DNA of 40,889 nt from Acidobacteriota bacterium (GTDB lineage: Bacteria; Acidobacteriota; CAIWXX01): the NCBI GenBank assembly GCA_016191015.1, contig JACPPM010000177.1, positions 1-40,889 of the forward strand, written 5' to 3'. Shown here in pieces: positions 31,439 to 39,675 of this stretch. The notes beneath the pieces are model-generated. The model was not told the DNA's origin. It saw only the letters and a list, made by a program, of their open reading frames with translations, and made no database searches. The position numbers and the translations under genes were made by a program. Each line of letters opens with the position of its first letter. Position 1 is the stretch's first letter.

Positions 31439-31498
31439 TTGGTCGCACGAGCTCTATGCCTCGCGTGTCCCGAGGGATCATAGAACTCGTGCGACCAA
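31439..31498 (-). terminator. Long near-perfect hairpin spanning the phosphatase stop codon
   Basis: The arms at 31439-31458 and 31479-31498 are complementary at 19 of 20 positions. An inner CCTCG/CGAGG stem (31459-31463 and 31471-31475) extends it, leaving a seven-base loop. The right arm is the last codons and stop of the phosphatase gene. No T-run follows on the minus strand, so whether it terminates, processes or stabilises RNA is unknown. Confidence 0.55.
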
Positions 31499-34222
31499 TA
31501 GGGTGATGTCATCGAACTGAGGCGCCTCGCCCACGAATTGCGCGAGGTCGTCCAGGATTTTCGCACAGAGCTCCTTGGCTGGGAGTGTGGAATGCGTGGC
31601 AACCAGGTCGTTCAGCCTCTGCTCTCCGAACTCTTCCTCTCGGCTGTTCAGTGCTTCGGAGACACCGTCAGTGAACGCGACGAGGATGTCACCGGAACTA
31701 AGGTGGACAGTCTCTTCCTCGTAGCTCGCAACATCGAACATACCGACCGCCATGCCACCTCGATCCAAACGGATCGTCTCCAGTTCATCCCTGCGCCTGG
31801 AGGGCAGATCGGCGTCGGTTGCCGTCGGTAGGATTCCTCCCATCGGACGAAACAGCATCGGTGGGTTGTGTCCGGCGTTCACGTAGCTCAATTGACGCGA
31901 GAGGTCATCGTAGACCGCGTAGAAGAAGGTCGCGTACTTGTTATGGTCGGTCGATTCACACATGAGGCGATTGAGATCCGTCGCGAGGCCACGCAGATCG
32001 TCGCCGCGGACCGGGGCATGGCTGCGTAAAAGTGCCTGAAGGGTCGCCATGAGCAGCGAAGCGCCGATCCCCTTGCCTGAGACGTCGGCGATGGCGAGCC
32101 CCAGCCGCGAGGGGCTCACGCGCAGGAAGTCATAATAGTCGCCGGCAACACCGCGCGCTGCCTTGCACACGCAGACATACTCGAGAGTCTGCATCGCCGG
32201 GTGCGACTGCGGAAATAGTCTCGCCTGCACCTCTTTGGCGATCTCGACCTCACGCTTGAGTTTCTCCTGATCGGCCACCTGGCGCACGAGCTGCCCATAC
32301 TCGAGGGCAATCGACGTCTGCTCGGCCACGGTCCGCAGGAGATCCTTGTCATCCCGTGTGTAGGGCTCTTCCGAGAGCTTCTCGCCGAGGCTCACGAAGC
32401 CGATCAGACCATCAGATGTCTTGAGCGGCAGGATGAGGCGAGCGCCGAGTCGCTCGATGACCCGCCGTTCTTGCACCATCTGCTCCGCCTGGGTTCCGAC
32501 TCGCACCAGCGAGGTGGAGATCGAGCGGGGCCCCTCAGGGTATATCTCGATGGGCTCGCTCTCCGGCAGGCTCTCGAGATGGCGGGGAATGACGGCTTCA
32601 GCTCCGATGCTGAGTCGATCGGCTTCGATTGTCCCTGCCGCCGGACCATCGCCGTCTCCGCGCCGGAGCAGATGCGCACACTCGTGCATCTGGCCCTTCC
32701 GGAGGAAGACGGCGACGTGGGACGGGTGAAGCGACTGCTCGACCCGTTCGGCCACCAGGGTGACGAGCTGATCGGGCTGAGCGGCAAGCTTGCGGACTGC
32801 GCGACTCAAATCGGTCAGTATGCGCTGGGCATCGTATGCCTCGCGGAAGAACCGCCTGTCGATCGAGCGCATCACCGGCTGGTTGATCTTCCGCATCCCG
32901 CTCACAGCTGCCAGAGTGACGACCACCGTGACCCCGCTGATGGCGGCCGGTCCGGCACCCGGGTAGAACGTGGTGAAGAGGGACCGCGCGCCAAAATACA
33001 GGACGGCGAAGATCAGGATGCCTTCGAAAAAGGCGAAGCCCCGCGAGACGAGCAGGTACTGGAGGCCGCGACGGATGATCAGACGGATGCCGAAGACGCG
33101 GTGCTTCACGACGACGTAGGCGAACGAGAGCGGGAACAGGGCGAGTGCTGAAACCACCAAGATGATGAGCGCGAGCGGGGGTGCCTTGTCACCGGTGATT
33201 CCCACGTAGACGAGCATCGCGACCAGTGGCACCAGGCCGAGAAACGTCCCGGCAAGGAGAATCATCAGCCTTCGCCGCTCATCACGGGTCGGAGACTTCA
33301 CGGTGTTGAGCACGAGAGAGGCGAAGCCGACCACGAGCATCGCGAAATCGGGCCAGACCCCGATGGCGTTTTTCAAAAACGTGCCCAGTCGTTCATTGGC
33401 AACAATGGCTCCCCACAGCCTTTCATGGAGGGCGAAGGAGAAAAATTGAGGCGCACCCGCCAGCAAATTCAAACCCCAGATAGCCAGAGCGAAAACGAGC
33501 CCGGCGGTCTTGAGCCATGGCAAGCGACGTTCCAACGGTGATGGCGACGGGAAGACGAGAAAGAAGCGCATGAAAAGATAGACGAGAAACGCGTTGGCGG
33601 TGTAGAAGTAGAAAACCGCGAGAGGGAGGAGTGGCCGGGGATTGGCGGCCAGGAAGGTCCCGAAGATGACCGAGAAGCTCAGGAAGAGAAGAGCGCCGAG
33701 GAAGGCTGTGTCGTCCTCGGGCTTCATGAACCCGACGAAGAAGGCCGTTCCTATCGTCAGCAGGGGCAGCAGGAACAGCATTGACGTGAGGAATATCTCC
33801 AGGGTCTTCGGGATCTGGGAGTCGTCGACCGGATCCAAAGCGACTCGCACCTCCGTTTCTCTTCCCTCCACAGCACGCCTCACGACCACACTCCATGGCT
33901 CACCCGAGCTCACGGTGGTGATGGCAGCCCCGTAGTCCGCGAGTGAGCGGATCGGGCCACCGTTTCCTTTCGAGTCGTAGATAGCCACAATTTTGTCCGC
34001 GGGCTTGATGCCCGCCTTGTGGGCTGGGGTCACCCGTCCGAGCGTATCCTTCTCCTTGACCGCCTTCACGGTCAGGAACCCCTGCTCGACCCCGTCCACA
34101 GTCCCCATGCCACCAGCAATGCTATCGCCCACTACCGCCTTGTACATGTCCGGAATCCGATAGAGGAGCGTTGCCAGGAGCAGTGAAAGAAGGATGAGGA
34201 CTCTCCGTGTCTTCTTCTTCAT
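31478..34222 (-). CDS. Membrane PP2C (SpoIIE/RsbU-type) phosphatase with PDZ and GAF domains
   Basis: The 914 residues run as follows. A signal-anchor helix (8-25). A PDZ-like domain (about 40-130, AHKAGIKPADKIVAIYD). A block of about eight membrane helices (about 140-420). A GAF-like domain (about 470-660). A SpoIIE-type phosphatase domain (about 690-912). Metal-site motifs are GVAGDYYDF (near residue 692), DVSGKGIGASLLMA, AGHNPPML, AFTDGVSEA and QFDDITLLV. Such phosphatases act on phosphorylated anti-sigma-factor antagonists in partner-switching systems, but no such partner genes are nearby. GAGGTGA precedes ATG 34222. It starts 50 bases after the SDR gene. Its last codons form one arm of a long hairpin. 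Confidence 0.9.
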   Translation of the reverse strand: MKKKTRRVLILLSLLLATLLYRIPDMYKAVVGDSIAGGMGTVDGVEQGFLTVKAVKEKDTLGRVTPAHKAGIKPADKIVAIYDSKGNGGPIRSLADYGAAITTVSSGEPWSVVVRRAVEGRETEVRVALDPVDDSQIPKTLEIFLTSMLFLLPLLTIGTAFFVGFMKPEDDTAFLGALLFLSFSVIFGTFLAANPRPLLPLAVFYFYTANAFLVYLFMRFFLVFPSPSPLERRLPWLKTAGLVFALAIWGLNLLAGAPQFFSFALHERLWGAIVANERLGTFLKNAIGVWPDFAMLVVGFASLVLNTVKSPTRDERRRLMILLAGTFLGLVPLVAMLVYVGITGDKAPPLALIILVVSALALFPLSFAYVVVKHRVFGIRLIIRRGLQYLLVSRGFAFFEGILIFAVLYFGARSLFTTFYPGAGPAAISGVTVVVTLAAVSGMRKINQPVMRSIDRRFFREAYDAQRILTDLSRAVRKLAAQPDQLVTLVAERVEQSLHPSHVAVFLRKGQMHECAHLLRRGDGDGPAAGTIEADRLSIGAEAVIPRHLESLPESEPIEIYPEGPRSISTSLVRVGTQAEQMVQERRVIERLGARLILPLKTSDGLIGFVSLGEKLSEEPYTRDDKDLLRTVAEQTSIALEYGQLVRQVADQEKLKREVEIAKEVQARLFPQSHPAMQTLEYVCVCKAARGVAGDYYDFLRVSPSRLGLAIADVSGKGIGASLLMATLQALLRSHAPVRGDDLRGLATDLNRLMCESTDHNKYATFFYAVYDDLSRQLSYVNAGHNPPMLFRPMGGILPTATDADLPSRRRDELETIRLDRGGMAVGMFDVASYEEETVHLSSGDILVAFTDGVSEALNSREEEFGEQRLNDLVATHSTLPAKELCAKILDDLAQFVGEAPQFDDITLLVARVL

Positions 34223-34272
34223 CGTCTCACCTCAGGAGTGTAACTGCAGGCTCGTCGCAGAGGGCGGGATTC

Positions 34273-35247
34273 TCATAGAAGCCTCCTCTGACGGCACCAG
34301 TCGACCGCGTCGCGGAGCCCGTCGACCAGGTTGGTCGCCGGCCTAAATCCCAACTCGCGTTTGGCCTTCTCGACCGAACATGCGATCCACCGGATCGACT
34401 CGCCGACAACGTGCAAATTCATCGAATGGAGACCGCACCGTTCCAGCAGCTGATCCGAGATCTCGCAGGCCCGGGCGAAGAGGCGTGGGAGTCTCACGAC
34501 GCGCAACTCAGCCCCCAACGCTGTCGCGATCCCCTGTAGGACCTCTACGGTCGTGTACGGGTGGTCGTCGGCGATCCAGTAGACCTGCCCGGCGGCGGCC
34601 GCCGAGCTACCTGCGAGTATGATCGCCTCGACTACTTTTGGCAGGAAGGCCATGCTCCGGAGGTTGTCTCCACCCCCGAATACCGGCGGCCGTCCGGCGC
34701 GAACCATGCGCATCAGCTTCGTCATCCGTGGCGGCTGTTCCGGACCGTAGAACATCGGCGCCCTGATGACCACGGTCTCGATCCGACCGGAGTACTCCCT
34801 GATAATTGCCTCGGCACGGCATTTGCTCTTGCCGTAAGCACTCTCGGGACTCATCGGTGGATCATCTTCATTCATGATCTTCCGTTCGGGGCTCCCCTGC
34901 GCGGCATTGCTGCTCATCAGCAACAGGCGCCCGACCCCGGCTCGCGCCGCAGCGTCGACCACATTCCTCGTACCCTGCACATTGATGCCGTGGAACCGAC
35001 TCGTTCGCCAGGCATGGATGACCGCAGCGAGGTGATAGACCACGGAAACACCCCTTAGCACCGGCTCGAGCTGGGCCGGGTCGCGGATGTCACCACGGAC
35101 GCTCTCGCACTCCGCAGGGAGAACTGACGGGTCGGCCGATGGGTGAACCAGGCAGCGAACGCACCTTCCCTCGGAAACGAGTTGCCGCACGAGCCGTGTC
35201 CCGAGCCACCCCGGGGCTCCTGTCACCAGTACGCGCTCTTCGCCCAT
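34273..35247 (-). CDS. NAD(P)-dependent epimerase/dehydratase (extended SDR)
   Basis: The 324-residue Rossmann protein has the cofactor loop VTGAPGWLGTRL (GxxGxxG) and acidic DIRDPAQL. It also has YHLAAVIH, the serine region LLLMSSNAAQG, and the catalytic AYGKSKCRAE (YxxxK). The family oxidises, reduces or epimerises sugar nucleotides, sterols or flavonoid-like alcohols. The C-terminal substrate part (RMVRAGRPPVFGGGDNLRSM) is like 3-beta-hydroxysteroid dehydrogenase-type members, so a sugar or sterol-like substrate is equally possible. The frame extends to 35403, but ATG 35247 puts the nucleotide loop at the right distance and has AAAGGG just upstream. It is the first gene of a minus-strand set with the phosphatase. 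Confidence 0.87.
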   Translation of the reverse strand: MGEERVLVTGAPGWLGTRLVRQLVSEGRCVRCLVHPSADPSVLPAECESVRGDIRDPAQLEPVLRGVSVVYHLAAVIHAWRTSRFHGINVQGTRNVVDAAARAGVGRLLLMSSNAAQGSPERKIMNEDDPPMSPESAYGKSKCRAEAIIREYSGRIETVVIRAPMFYGPEQPPRMTKLMRMVRAGRPPVFGGGDNLRSMAFLPKVVEAIILAGSSAAAAGQVYWIADDHPYTTVEVLQGIATALGAELRVVRLPRLFARACEISDQLLERCGLHSMNLHVVGESIRWIACSVEKAKRELGFRPATNLVDGLRDAVDWCRQRRLL

Positions 35248-35280
35248 TGGCCCTTTCGGCAGATTCTCTCCTGCAGCGAG

Positions 35281-35309
35281 CTTATATATCGGACGGCCGA
35301 CCCGCGCAA
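35281..35309 (-). promoter_or_regulatory. Candidate promoter of the SDR-phosphatase unit
   Basis: On the minus strand: TTGCGC (35304-35309), a 17-base spacer and TATAAG (35281-35286). It lies 34 bases ahead of ATG 35247, which also argues against the longer frame. Confidence 0.5.
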
Positions 35310-35360
35310 CTGCCCCGGTGTGCCCTTTCCGACCGACCCTACGAAACCCAGGAGGCGTGG

Positions 35361-35569
35361 CCCGTGTCTGAGATTCGGAGTACGGCTTGCATGCGGAATT
35401 CAATGCAGGCCATGCGGGGACTTGAATGGCGCCAAGACCTCTCCCTCACCGTCGCGGCTCTCATCGACCTCGCGATCGTGTGAACAGAGCCGCGAGCGTG
35501 AGCGAGCGGAGTGAAGATGCGCTCCCAATTCGTCATCGTTTGGTCCTGTACTCCGAATCTCAGCCCGGG
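35361..35569. repeat. Nested inverted-repeat element (MITE-like)
   Basis: The outer arms are an exact 16-base inverted repeat (35368-35383 and 35548-35563), with partial extension on both sides. An inner 17-base inverted repeat with one mismatch pairs 35445-35461 with 35486-35502. The inner right side includes CGCGAGCGTGAGCGAGCGG, a sequence type common in intergenic repeats. A minus-strand frame through it (reading LAHARGSVH) is a known kind of spurious repeat frame. No transposase is encoded. Confidence 0.7.
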
Positions 35570-35570
35570 C

Positions 35571-35784
35571 AAGGCCACGGCAAAGTCCCGGAAACCGCAG
35601 ATTTCACGGATTGACTCGCAGATGTCGCCGATTGCTTCGCGCCGACCCGTGAGTGAGGAGCAAGTTGCTCGTCGGTTGAATGCTGGAAGAATCTGCGTAA
35701 TCTGCGAGGAGATCTGCGCCTTCTGCGGTTTCGTACGGAACGGCCTCGCCCGAGCCGGCGCCTCGACTTTGCCGCAGCCCTGCA
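35571..35784 (-). repeat. Interspersed 'CGCAGAT' repeat, copy C
   Basis: In reverse complement it aligns with copy A from GGGCTGCGGCAAAGTCGAGG through GAGGCCGTTCCGTACGAAACC, GCATTCAACCGACGAGCAAC and GCAATCGGCGACATCTGCGA to CGGGACTTTGCCG. It adjoins the nested inverted-repeat element. Together these two repeats fill most of the 647-base gap between the SDR and DUF1844 genes. Confidence 0.8.
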
Positions 35785-35802
35785 GAGGCCGGGTCGCTCA
35801 CC

Positions 35803-35832
35803 TTGCATCCTCTCACTGACGCATGTTATAGT
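35803..35832 (+). promoter_or_regulatory. Promoter of the DUF1844-TPR genes
   Basis: TTGCAT (35803-35808), an 18-base spacer and TATAGT (35827-35832). The predicted start is near 35839, about 56 bases before ATG 35895. Confidence 0.6.
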
Positions 35833-35894
35833 GCATCCATTAGCTGGCTGCTCGGAGCGACCTTGGATGTGATGCAGAATGGGAAGAGCGTGGC

Positions 35895-36293
35895 ATGGCT
35901 GAAATCAAGGTGACGGATCGACGCTCATTCGATAGCGAGGGAGAGGTACGCGCGGAGGTGACCCCGGGAGCGGAGTCCGACGCGGGTCCGGAGGCAACGG
36001 AACAGCCCCGGGACCGCCCCGAGGTTGATTTCCATCAACTGGTGTTCTCATTCTACCAGCAAGCGTTGCTCGCCCTCGGGCTCCTCGCCCAGGGACCCGC
36101 ATCCGGCTCCCCCCAAGGAGAGCCGCCGGAGGCCGATCTCGCGACGGCGCAGTACATGATCGACCTTCTCGAGATGCTACAGGGCAAGACCCGGAACAAT
36201 CTGACACCGGCCGAGGATAAATTCCTGGCCGAGGTTCTCTATGAGCTGAGGATGGTCTATATCCACGTCGCGCGGAGCGGCGCCAAAGGCTGA
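35895..36293 (+). CDS. DUF1844 family protein
   Basis: The 132-residue protein has a disordered acidic N-terminal half (residues 1-48). The conserved DUF1844 core follows: VDFHQLVFSFYQQALLALGL, ADLATAQYMIDLLEMLQGKT and NNLTPAEDKFLAEVLYELRM. The family is frequent in Acidobacteriota, Deltaproteobacteria-type and related genomes, and its function is unknown. GGGAAG lies 8 bases before ATG 35895. The stop overlaps the next start as TGATG, so the protein is made together with the TPR membrane protein. Confidence 0.88.
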   Translation: MAEIKVTDRRSFDSEGEVRAEVTPGAESDAGPEATEQPRDRPEVDFHQLVFSFYQQALLALGLLAQGPASGSPQGEPPEADLATAQYMIDLLEMLQGKTRNNLTPAEDKFLAEVLYELRMVYIHVARSGAKG

Positions 36294-38272
36294 TGAATCG
36301 CCGTATCCTGATCGGCTCTGCAGTGGGGCTGTTCCTGTTCTTGGGGGTTGGTCTGCGGCCGTCGGGGGCCCAGGGGGACACGGAGGAAGAGCCCGGAGTC
36401 TCCCGTGCCGCGGGTCCACGGATAGTGCAGGCGCGGCTTCCGTCGGGAGATCAGCGGAGGGTCGCCGCGGAGGATCTATCGGACCACTGGTTTCGATACA
36501 GGAACTACCTGGCAAACGATCTGAATGAGCAGGCGGCTACCGAGCTGAGCGATCTGGTGGCGCTGCAGAAGCAGACGAAGATTCCTCGAGCGACAGAGAT
36601 TGCCGAGGCGATGGTCTTCGAGGGCTATTTGTACTCTGCGCGCGGAGATCTCGCGAAGGCACGCGTCCTCTTTGGCGCCGCGATCGTGATGGATCGCTAT
36701 CAGAGTGAAGCCTATGCGGCGTTGGCGCGGGCTGAGATTCGGAGCAACCGGCTGGCGGTCTGGCAGTATGTGAAGAACAATCTCCTGTCCGTCTGGTACT
36801 CGACCGTGTCATTCTGGGATCGGTTCACGCTGGCCACGAACCTGCTCCTGGTCCTGGGACTGGCTCTCGCCGTCGCCTTTGTTCTGTTCGCAGCGCTCAT
36901 GGTGAGGAAGCATGCTGCCCTGCTTTATCATGACCTCCAGGAGTCGAACGCGGGGGCCCGCGGCAGGGAGTCGGCCTCGCGCATGCTCATGGCACTGGTT
37001 CTTGCCGCGCCGTTACTCCTCTTCTTCGGAGTCTGGTGGGTTGCCTGCTACTGGATCGCGCTCATGTGGCTCTACATGAACGGTAAGGAGCGGGTGATCG
37101 GGGGCGCGATGCTCATGTTTGCGCTCCTGCTCCCGGCTGGAATGTCCGGGTACCGAATCTTGTACATGAGCTATCGTGATCCGAGCGTTCAGATCCTGGT
37201 TGCGAGCCGATCCCCGAGCGATCCGAAGCGGCTGACGGAGCTGATGACCTCGCATGTCGGCCAGCACCCGGATGACCTGGACGTTCAGTTCGTCCTGGGA
37301 AACATCCATGGGAATGCGGGCCGCTACGAAGAGGCGCTCGATGTGTACAAGAGGATCATCGATCGTTCCCCCACATATCAGATCGCGCTGGTCAACATGG
37401 GGAACATCTTCTTCCACCTTCGTGATTACGAAAACGCGATCAAATACTATCTGCAGGCGTTGCAGGTCGACGGGCATTCCGCGCTGATCAACTACAACAC
37501 AAAGGCCGCATATTCCGAACGTTTTGATTTCAGCAAGGCCGATCAGTACATGCGGGCCGCGCAGGAGATCGACCCGGCCGCCACAGCCCGGTACCAGGCG
37601 GCATCAGGTATGAAGGTAGTCGATGAGACTTTCAGCGTCCGCAAGATCGGCTGGCGGATGCTTTCTGGAAGAATCTCCTCTGGGCTGGAGCGCGACCCGC
37701 CTCTGATTCGAGAAATCGTACGCCGTCCGGAGTTCGTCGCCGTGACCAGCTCGCTGTACTATCCCGTGCTCGCGGCTATCCTGATTGCCGCGATTGTCTA
37801 TGCTCTGGTGCGAAAGCGCTCGGGCGGCAGCCTGGCACTTTGCTGCGCCAAGTGCGGAAGGGCCTTTTGCAAGAAGTGTCAGCGAGGCGTGGGTCGCGAT
37901 CGGTACTGTTCGCAGTGCGCACACATTTTTATCGTGAAGAACGGCATTTCGGAAGAGGCGCGGACGCGCAAGTTCTCCGAGATTCAGAATTTCAACGCCA
38001 AGGGCGGCCGGCGGCTCTTCATCATGTCGCTCGTGCTCCCGGGCTCCGAGAAACTTCTGGGCGATAAGCCTCTCCGGGGGTTCCTCAGCATCGTGGTCTG
38101 GCTCGCACTCCTGGGCGGGGTGCTGGCCGAATCCGTTTTCTTCAAAAGGTCGGTCCCCTTCTCCACGCATGCGGGGCAGTTCGCCACGGCGCTTCTCATT
38201 GCCGTGGTTGTGCTCTACTACGCGGCCTACAACATCAGAAACATCGTCAACCCTTCCCGTTTTCAATCCTGA
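36293..38272 (+). CDS. TPR membrane protein with zinc-ribbon-like segment
   Basis: The 659-residue protein begins with a signal peptide (IGSAVGLFLFLGVGLRPSGAQ). After an N-terminal TPR-like helical region (about 60-160), two to four membrane helices follow (about 182-295, with WWVACYWIALMWLYM). TPR repeats come next (about 320-440, VQFVLGNIHGNAGRYEEALD and ALVNMGNIFFHLRDYENAIK), then another helix (about 484-508). Next is a cysteine cluster CAKCGRAFCKKCQRGVGRD and YCSQC (from about residue 517), with four CxxC-type pairs suited to zinc. Two C-terminal helices close the protein. TPR parts bind other proteins. Such TPR/zinc/membrane combinations occur in predicted envelope or type-IV-pilus-related proteins, but the function is unassigned. 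It overlaps the DUF1844 gene (TGATG). Confidence 0.82.
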   Translation: MNRRILIGSAVGLFLFLGVGLRPSGAQGDTEEEPGVSRAAGPRIVQARLPSGDQRRVAAEDLSDHWFRYRNYLANDLNEQAATELSDLVALQKQTKIPRATEIAEAMVFEGYLYSARGDLAKARVLFGAAIVMDRYQSEAYAALARAEIRSNRLAVWQYVKNNLLSVWYSTVSFWDRFTLATNLLLVLGLALAVAFVLFAALMVRKHAALLYHDLQESNAGARGRESASRMLMALVLAAPLLLFFGVWWVACYWIALMWLYMNGKERVIGGAMLMFALLLPAGMSGYRILYMSYRDPSVQILVASRSPSDPKRLTELMTSHVGQHPDDLDVQFVLGNIHGNAGRYEEALDVYKRIIDRSPTYQIALVNMGNIFFHLRDYENAIKYYLQALQVDGHSALINYNTKAAYSERFDFSKADQYMRAAQEIDPAATARYQAASGMKVVDETFSVRKIGWRMLSGRISSGLERDPPLIREIVRRPEFVAVTSSLYYPVLAAILIAAIVYALVRKRSGGSLALCCAKCGRAFCKKCQRGVGRDRYCSQCAHIFIVKNGISEEARTRKFSEIQNFNAKGGRRLFIMSLVLPGSEKLLGDKPLRGFLSIVVWLALLGGVLAESVFFKRSVPFSTHAGQFATALLIAVVVLYYAAYNIRNIVNPSRFQS

Positions 38273-38376
38273 TAGGCGATGGACGGCATCCTGCACACAG
38301 TAAAAGCGGTGCGGCTCGCGATCGGCTCCGACCACCCCTGCCCCTCCACCGTCCTCGCCGGGCTCAGTACGTAGCC

Positions 38377-39612
38377 ATGGCTCTTGCAGGTACTCTCAGG
38401 GATTTCAGTCTGGCGGACATCTTCCAGCTCATCAGCTTCCAGAGGAAGACCGGTGTCCTGACACTCCGTAACAAAGAGCAGACAGTGACGGTCTCGGTGA
38501 TCAACGGGGCGATCGTCTCGGCCGACTCATTGCCCAAGAGGCTCGACGATCACCTTGGACAGGTCCTTGTCAAACAAGCGTTGATCACGTCCGATCAGTT
38601 GGAGAAGGCCCTGCAGATCCAGGCCGAGACCATGCAGAAGATGGGCTACATCCTGACTCACTCGAACTTCATCACGACCGAGGCCCTGAAGGAAGCGCTT
38701 CAGACTCAAATTTCGCAGATCATCTATCGGCTGTTCCGCTGGACGGACGGACACTACGAGTTCGCACAGACTGACAGCGTCGAATACGACCGCGAGTACA
38801 TCACCCCGATCCAGATCGAGAACGTCCTGATGGAAGGGATGAGGATGCTCGATGAGTGGCCGATCATCAGTAAGAAGATTCCCAACTTCGATCTGGTGTT
38901 CAGACGCGAGATCAAGCCGGAGGAATACGAAGTCGAGGGGGCTGAAGATGCGTACACGTGGGATGAGGCTGCGGGTGCGGAGCCGGCCACGAGGATCAAG
39001 CTTTCCCCGAATGAGCATATGGTCTTCCAGCTTCTCGACGGTTCTAGCTCGGTACAGTCCATCGTCGAGAGATGCCGCCTGACTGAGTTCGAGACCTGCC
39101 GCGCGCTCTACGATCTCTTGAGCCGGAATCTGATCTCCGACGGCAGCGGACACAGGCCGGCAGCGCGTGTGGCAGGCGTCGGAGGCGTCGTTGAAGTCGC
39201 TCCGGAAGCATGGGACTACCGGCCATTCGCCCTCGGCCTCATCGTGATCCTCTCCTCTTTCTCACTGCTGATCGGGCTGATCCGGCCCGTCAATGTCCTC
39301 TTCAGGTTCGAGCCCCGGATGATGGATTTCAGCGAGGCCCAGAAGACCGCGGCGTTCGTGGAGATGGAGCGCATTGCGGAGAAGGTCAGAGTGTATTTCT
39401 TGCACACCCACCGTTACCCGGCGAGTCTCGAGGCCCTCAAGGAAGCAGGGTTGGTTGGCCCGCGTGAGATCAATGACAGCCAGGGCCCCAAGTACAGGCT
39501 CGAGACCCGTGACGGTTCCATCAGACTCGTGCAGCTTCGCTCTGCCGCCCCACTCCAGATCGTGATCGACAGCGTCAGCTCGCCGGCTGCCGTGCCCGAT
39601 GACGAGCCGTGA
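38377..39612 (+). CDS. DUF4388 (PATAN)-domain protein with membrane helix
   Basis: Residues 1-100 are a DUF4388/PATAN domain (LAGTLRDFSLADIFQLISFQ, RKTGVLTLRN, FVxGAIVSA-like VINGAIVSADS). MshEN/GspE-N-like elements follow (LGQVLVKQALITSDQLEKAL, ILTHSNFITTEALKEALQTQ). A winged-helix-like region comes next (about 205-255, LDGSSSVQSIVERCRLTEFE). A membrane helix lies near 283-308 (FALGLIVILSSFSLLIGLI), with a C-terminal domain resembling minor-pilin or pseudopilin tails (VRVYFLHTHRYPASLEALKE). PATAN and MshEN parts are found in cyclic-di-GMP and gliding or pilus control proteins, so a surface-motility role is plausible but unproven. It starts 105 bases after the TPR gene, and no clear ribosome site precedes ATG 38377. 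Confidence 0.83.
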   Translation: MALAGTLRDFSLADIFQLISFQRKTGVLTLRNKEQTVTVSVINGAIVSADSLPKRLDDHLGQVLVKQALITSDQLEKALQIQAETMQKMGYILTHSNFITTEALKEALQTQISQIIYRLFRWTDGHYEFAQTDSVEYDREYITPIQIENVLMEGMRMLDEWPIISKKIPNFDLVFRREIKPEEYEVEGAEDAYTWDEAAGAEPATRIKLSPNEHMVFQLLDGSSSVQSIVERCRLTEFETCRALYDLLSRNLISDGSGHRPAARVAGVGGVVEVAPEAWDYRPFALGLIVILSSFSLLIGLIRPVNVLFRFEPRMMDFSEAQKTAAFVEMERIAEKVRVYFLHTHRYPASLEALKEAGLVGPREINDSQGPKYRLETRDGSIRLVQLRSAAPLQIVIDSVSSPAAVPDDEP

Positions 39613-39675
39613 CGCCATTAATAGGATACCGCGCGAGCGGCCTGATGAGCAGCCTCTGAGGAAGAGGACCGTCGC

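Noticed and set aside
35339-35578. 79-codon minus-strand frame reading LAHARGSVH
   Set aside because: This is a typical spurious frame through an intergenic repeat; the DNA is explained by the nested inverted repeat.
38279-38374. 31-codon frame (MDGILHTVKAVRLAIG...) just before the DUF4388 gene
   Set aside because: No ribosome site and no homology-like pattern. It could be a leader peptide, but nothing supports it.
39613-39675. Possible FMN riboswitch ahead of ribF
   Set aside because: The gap is only 63 bases, too short for the RFN element, and no conserved RFN blocks are seen.
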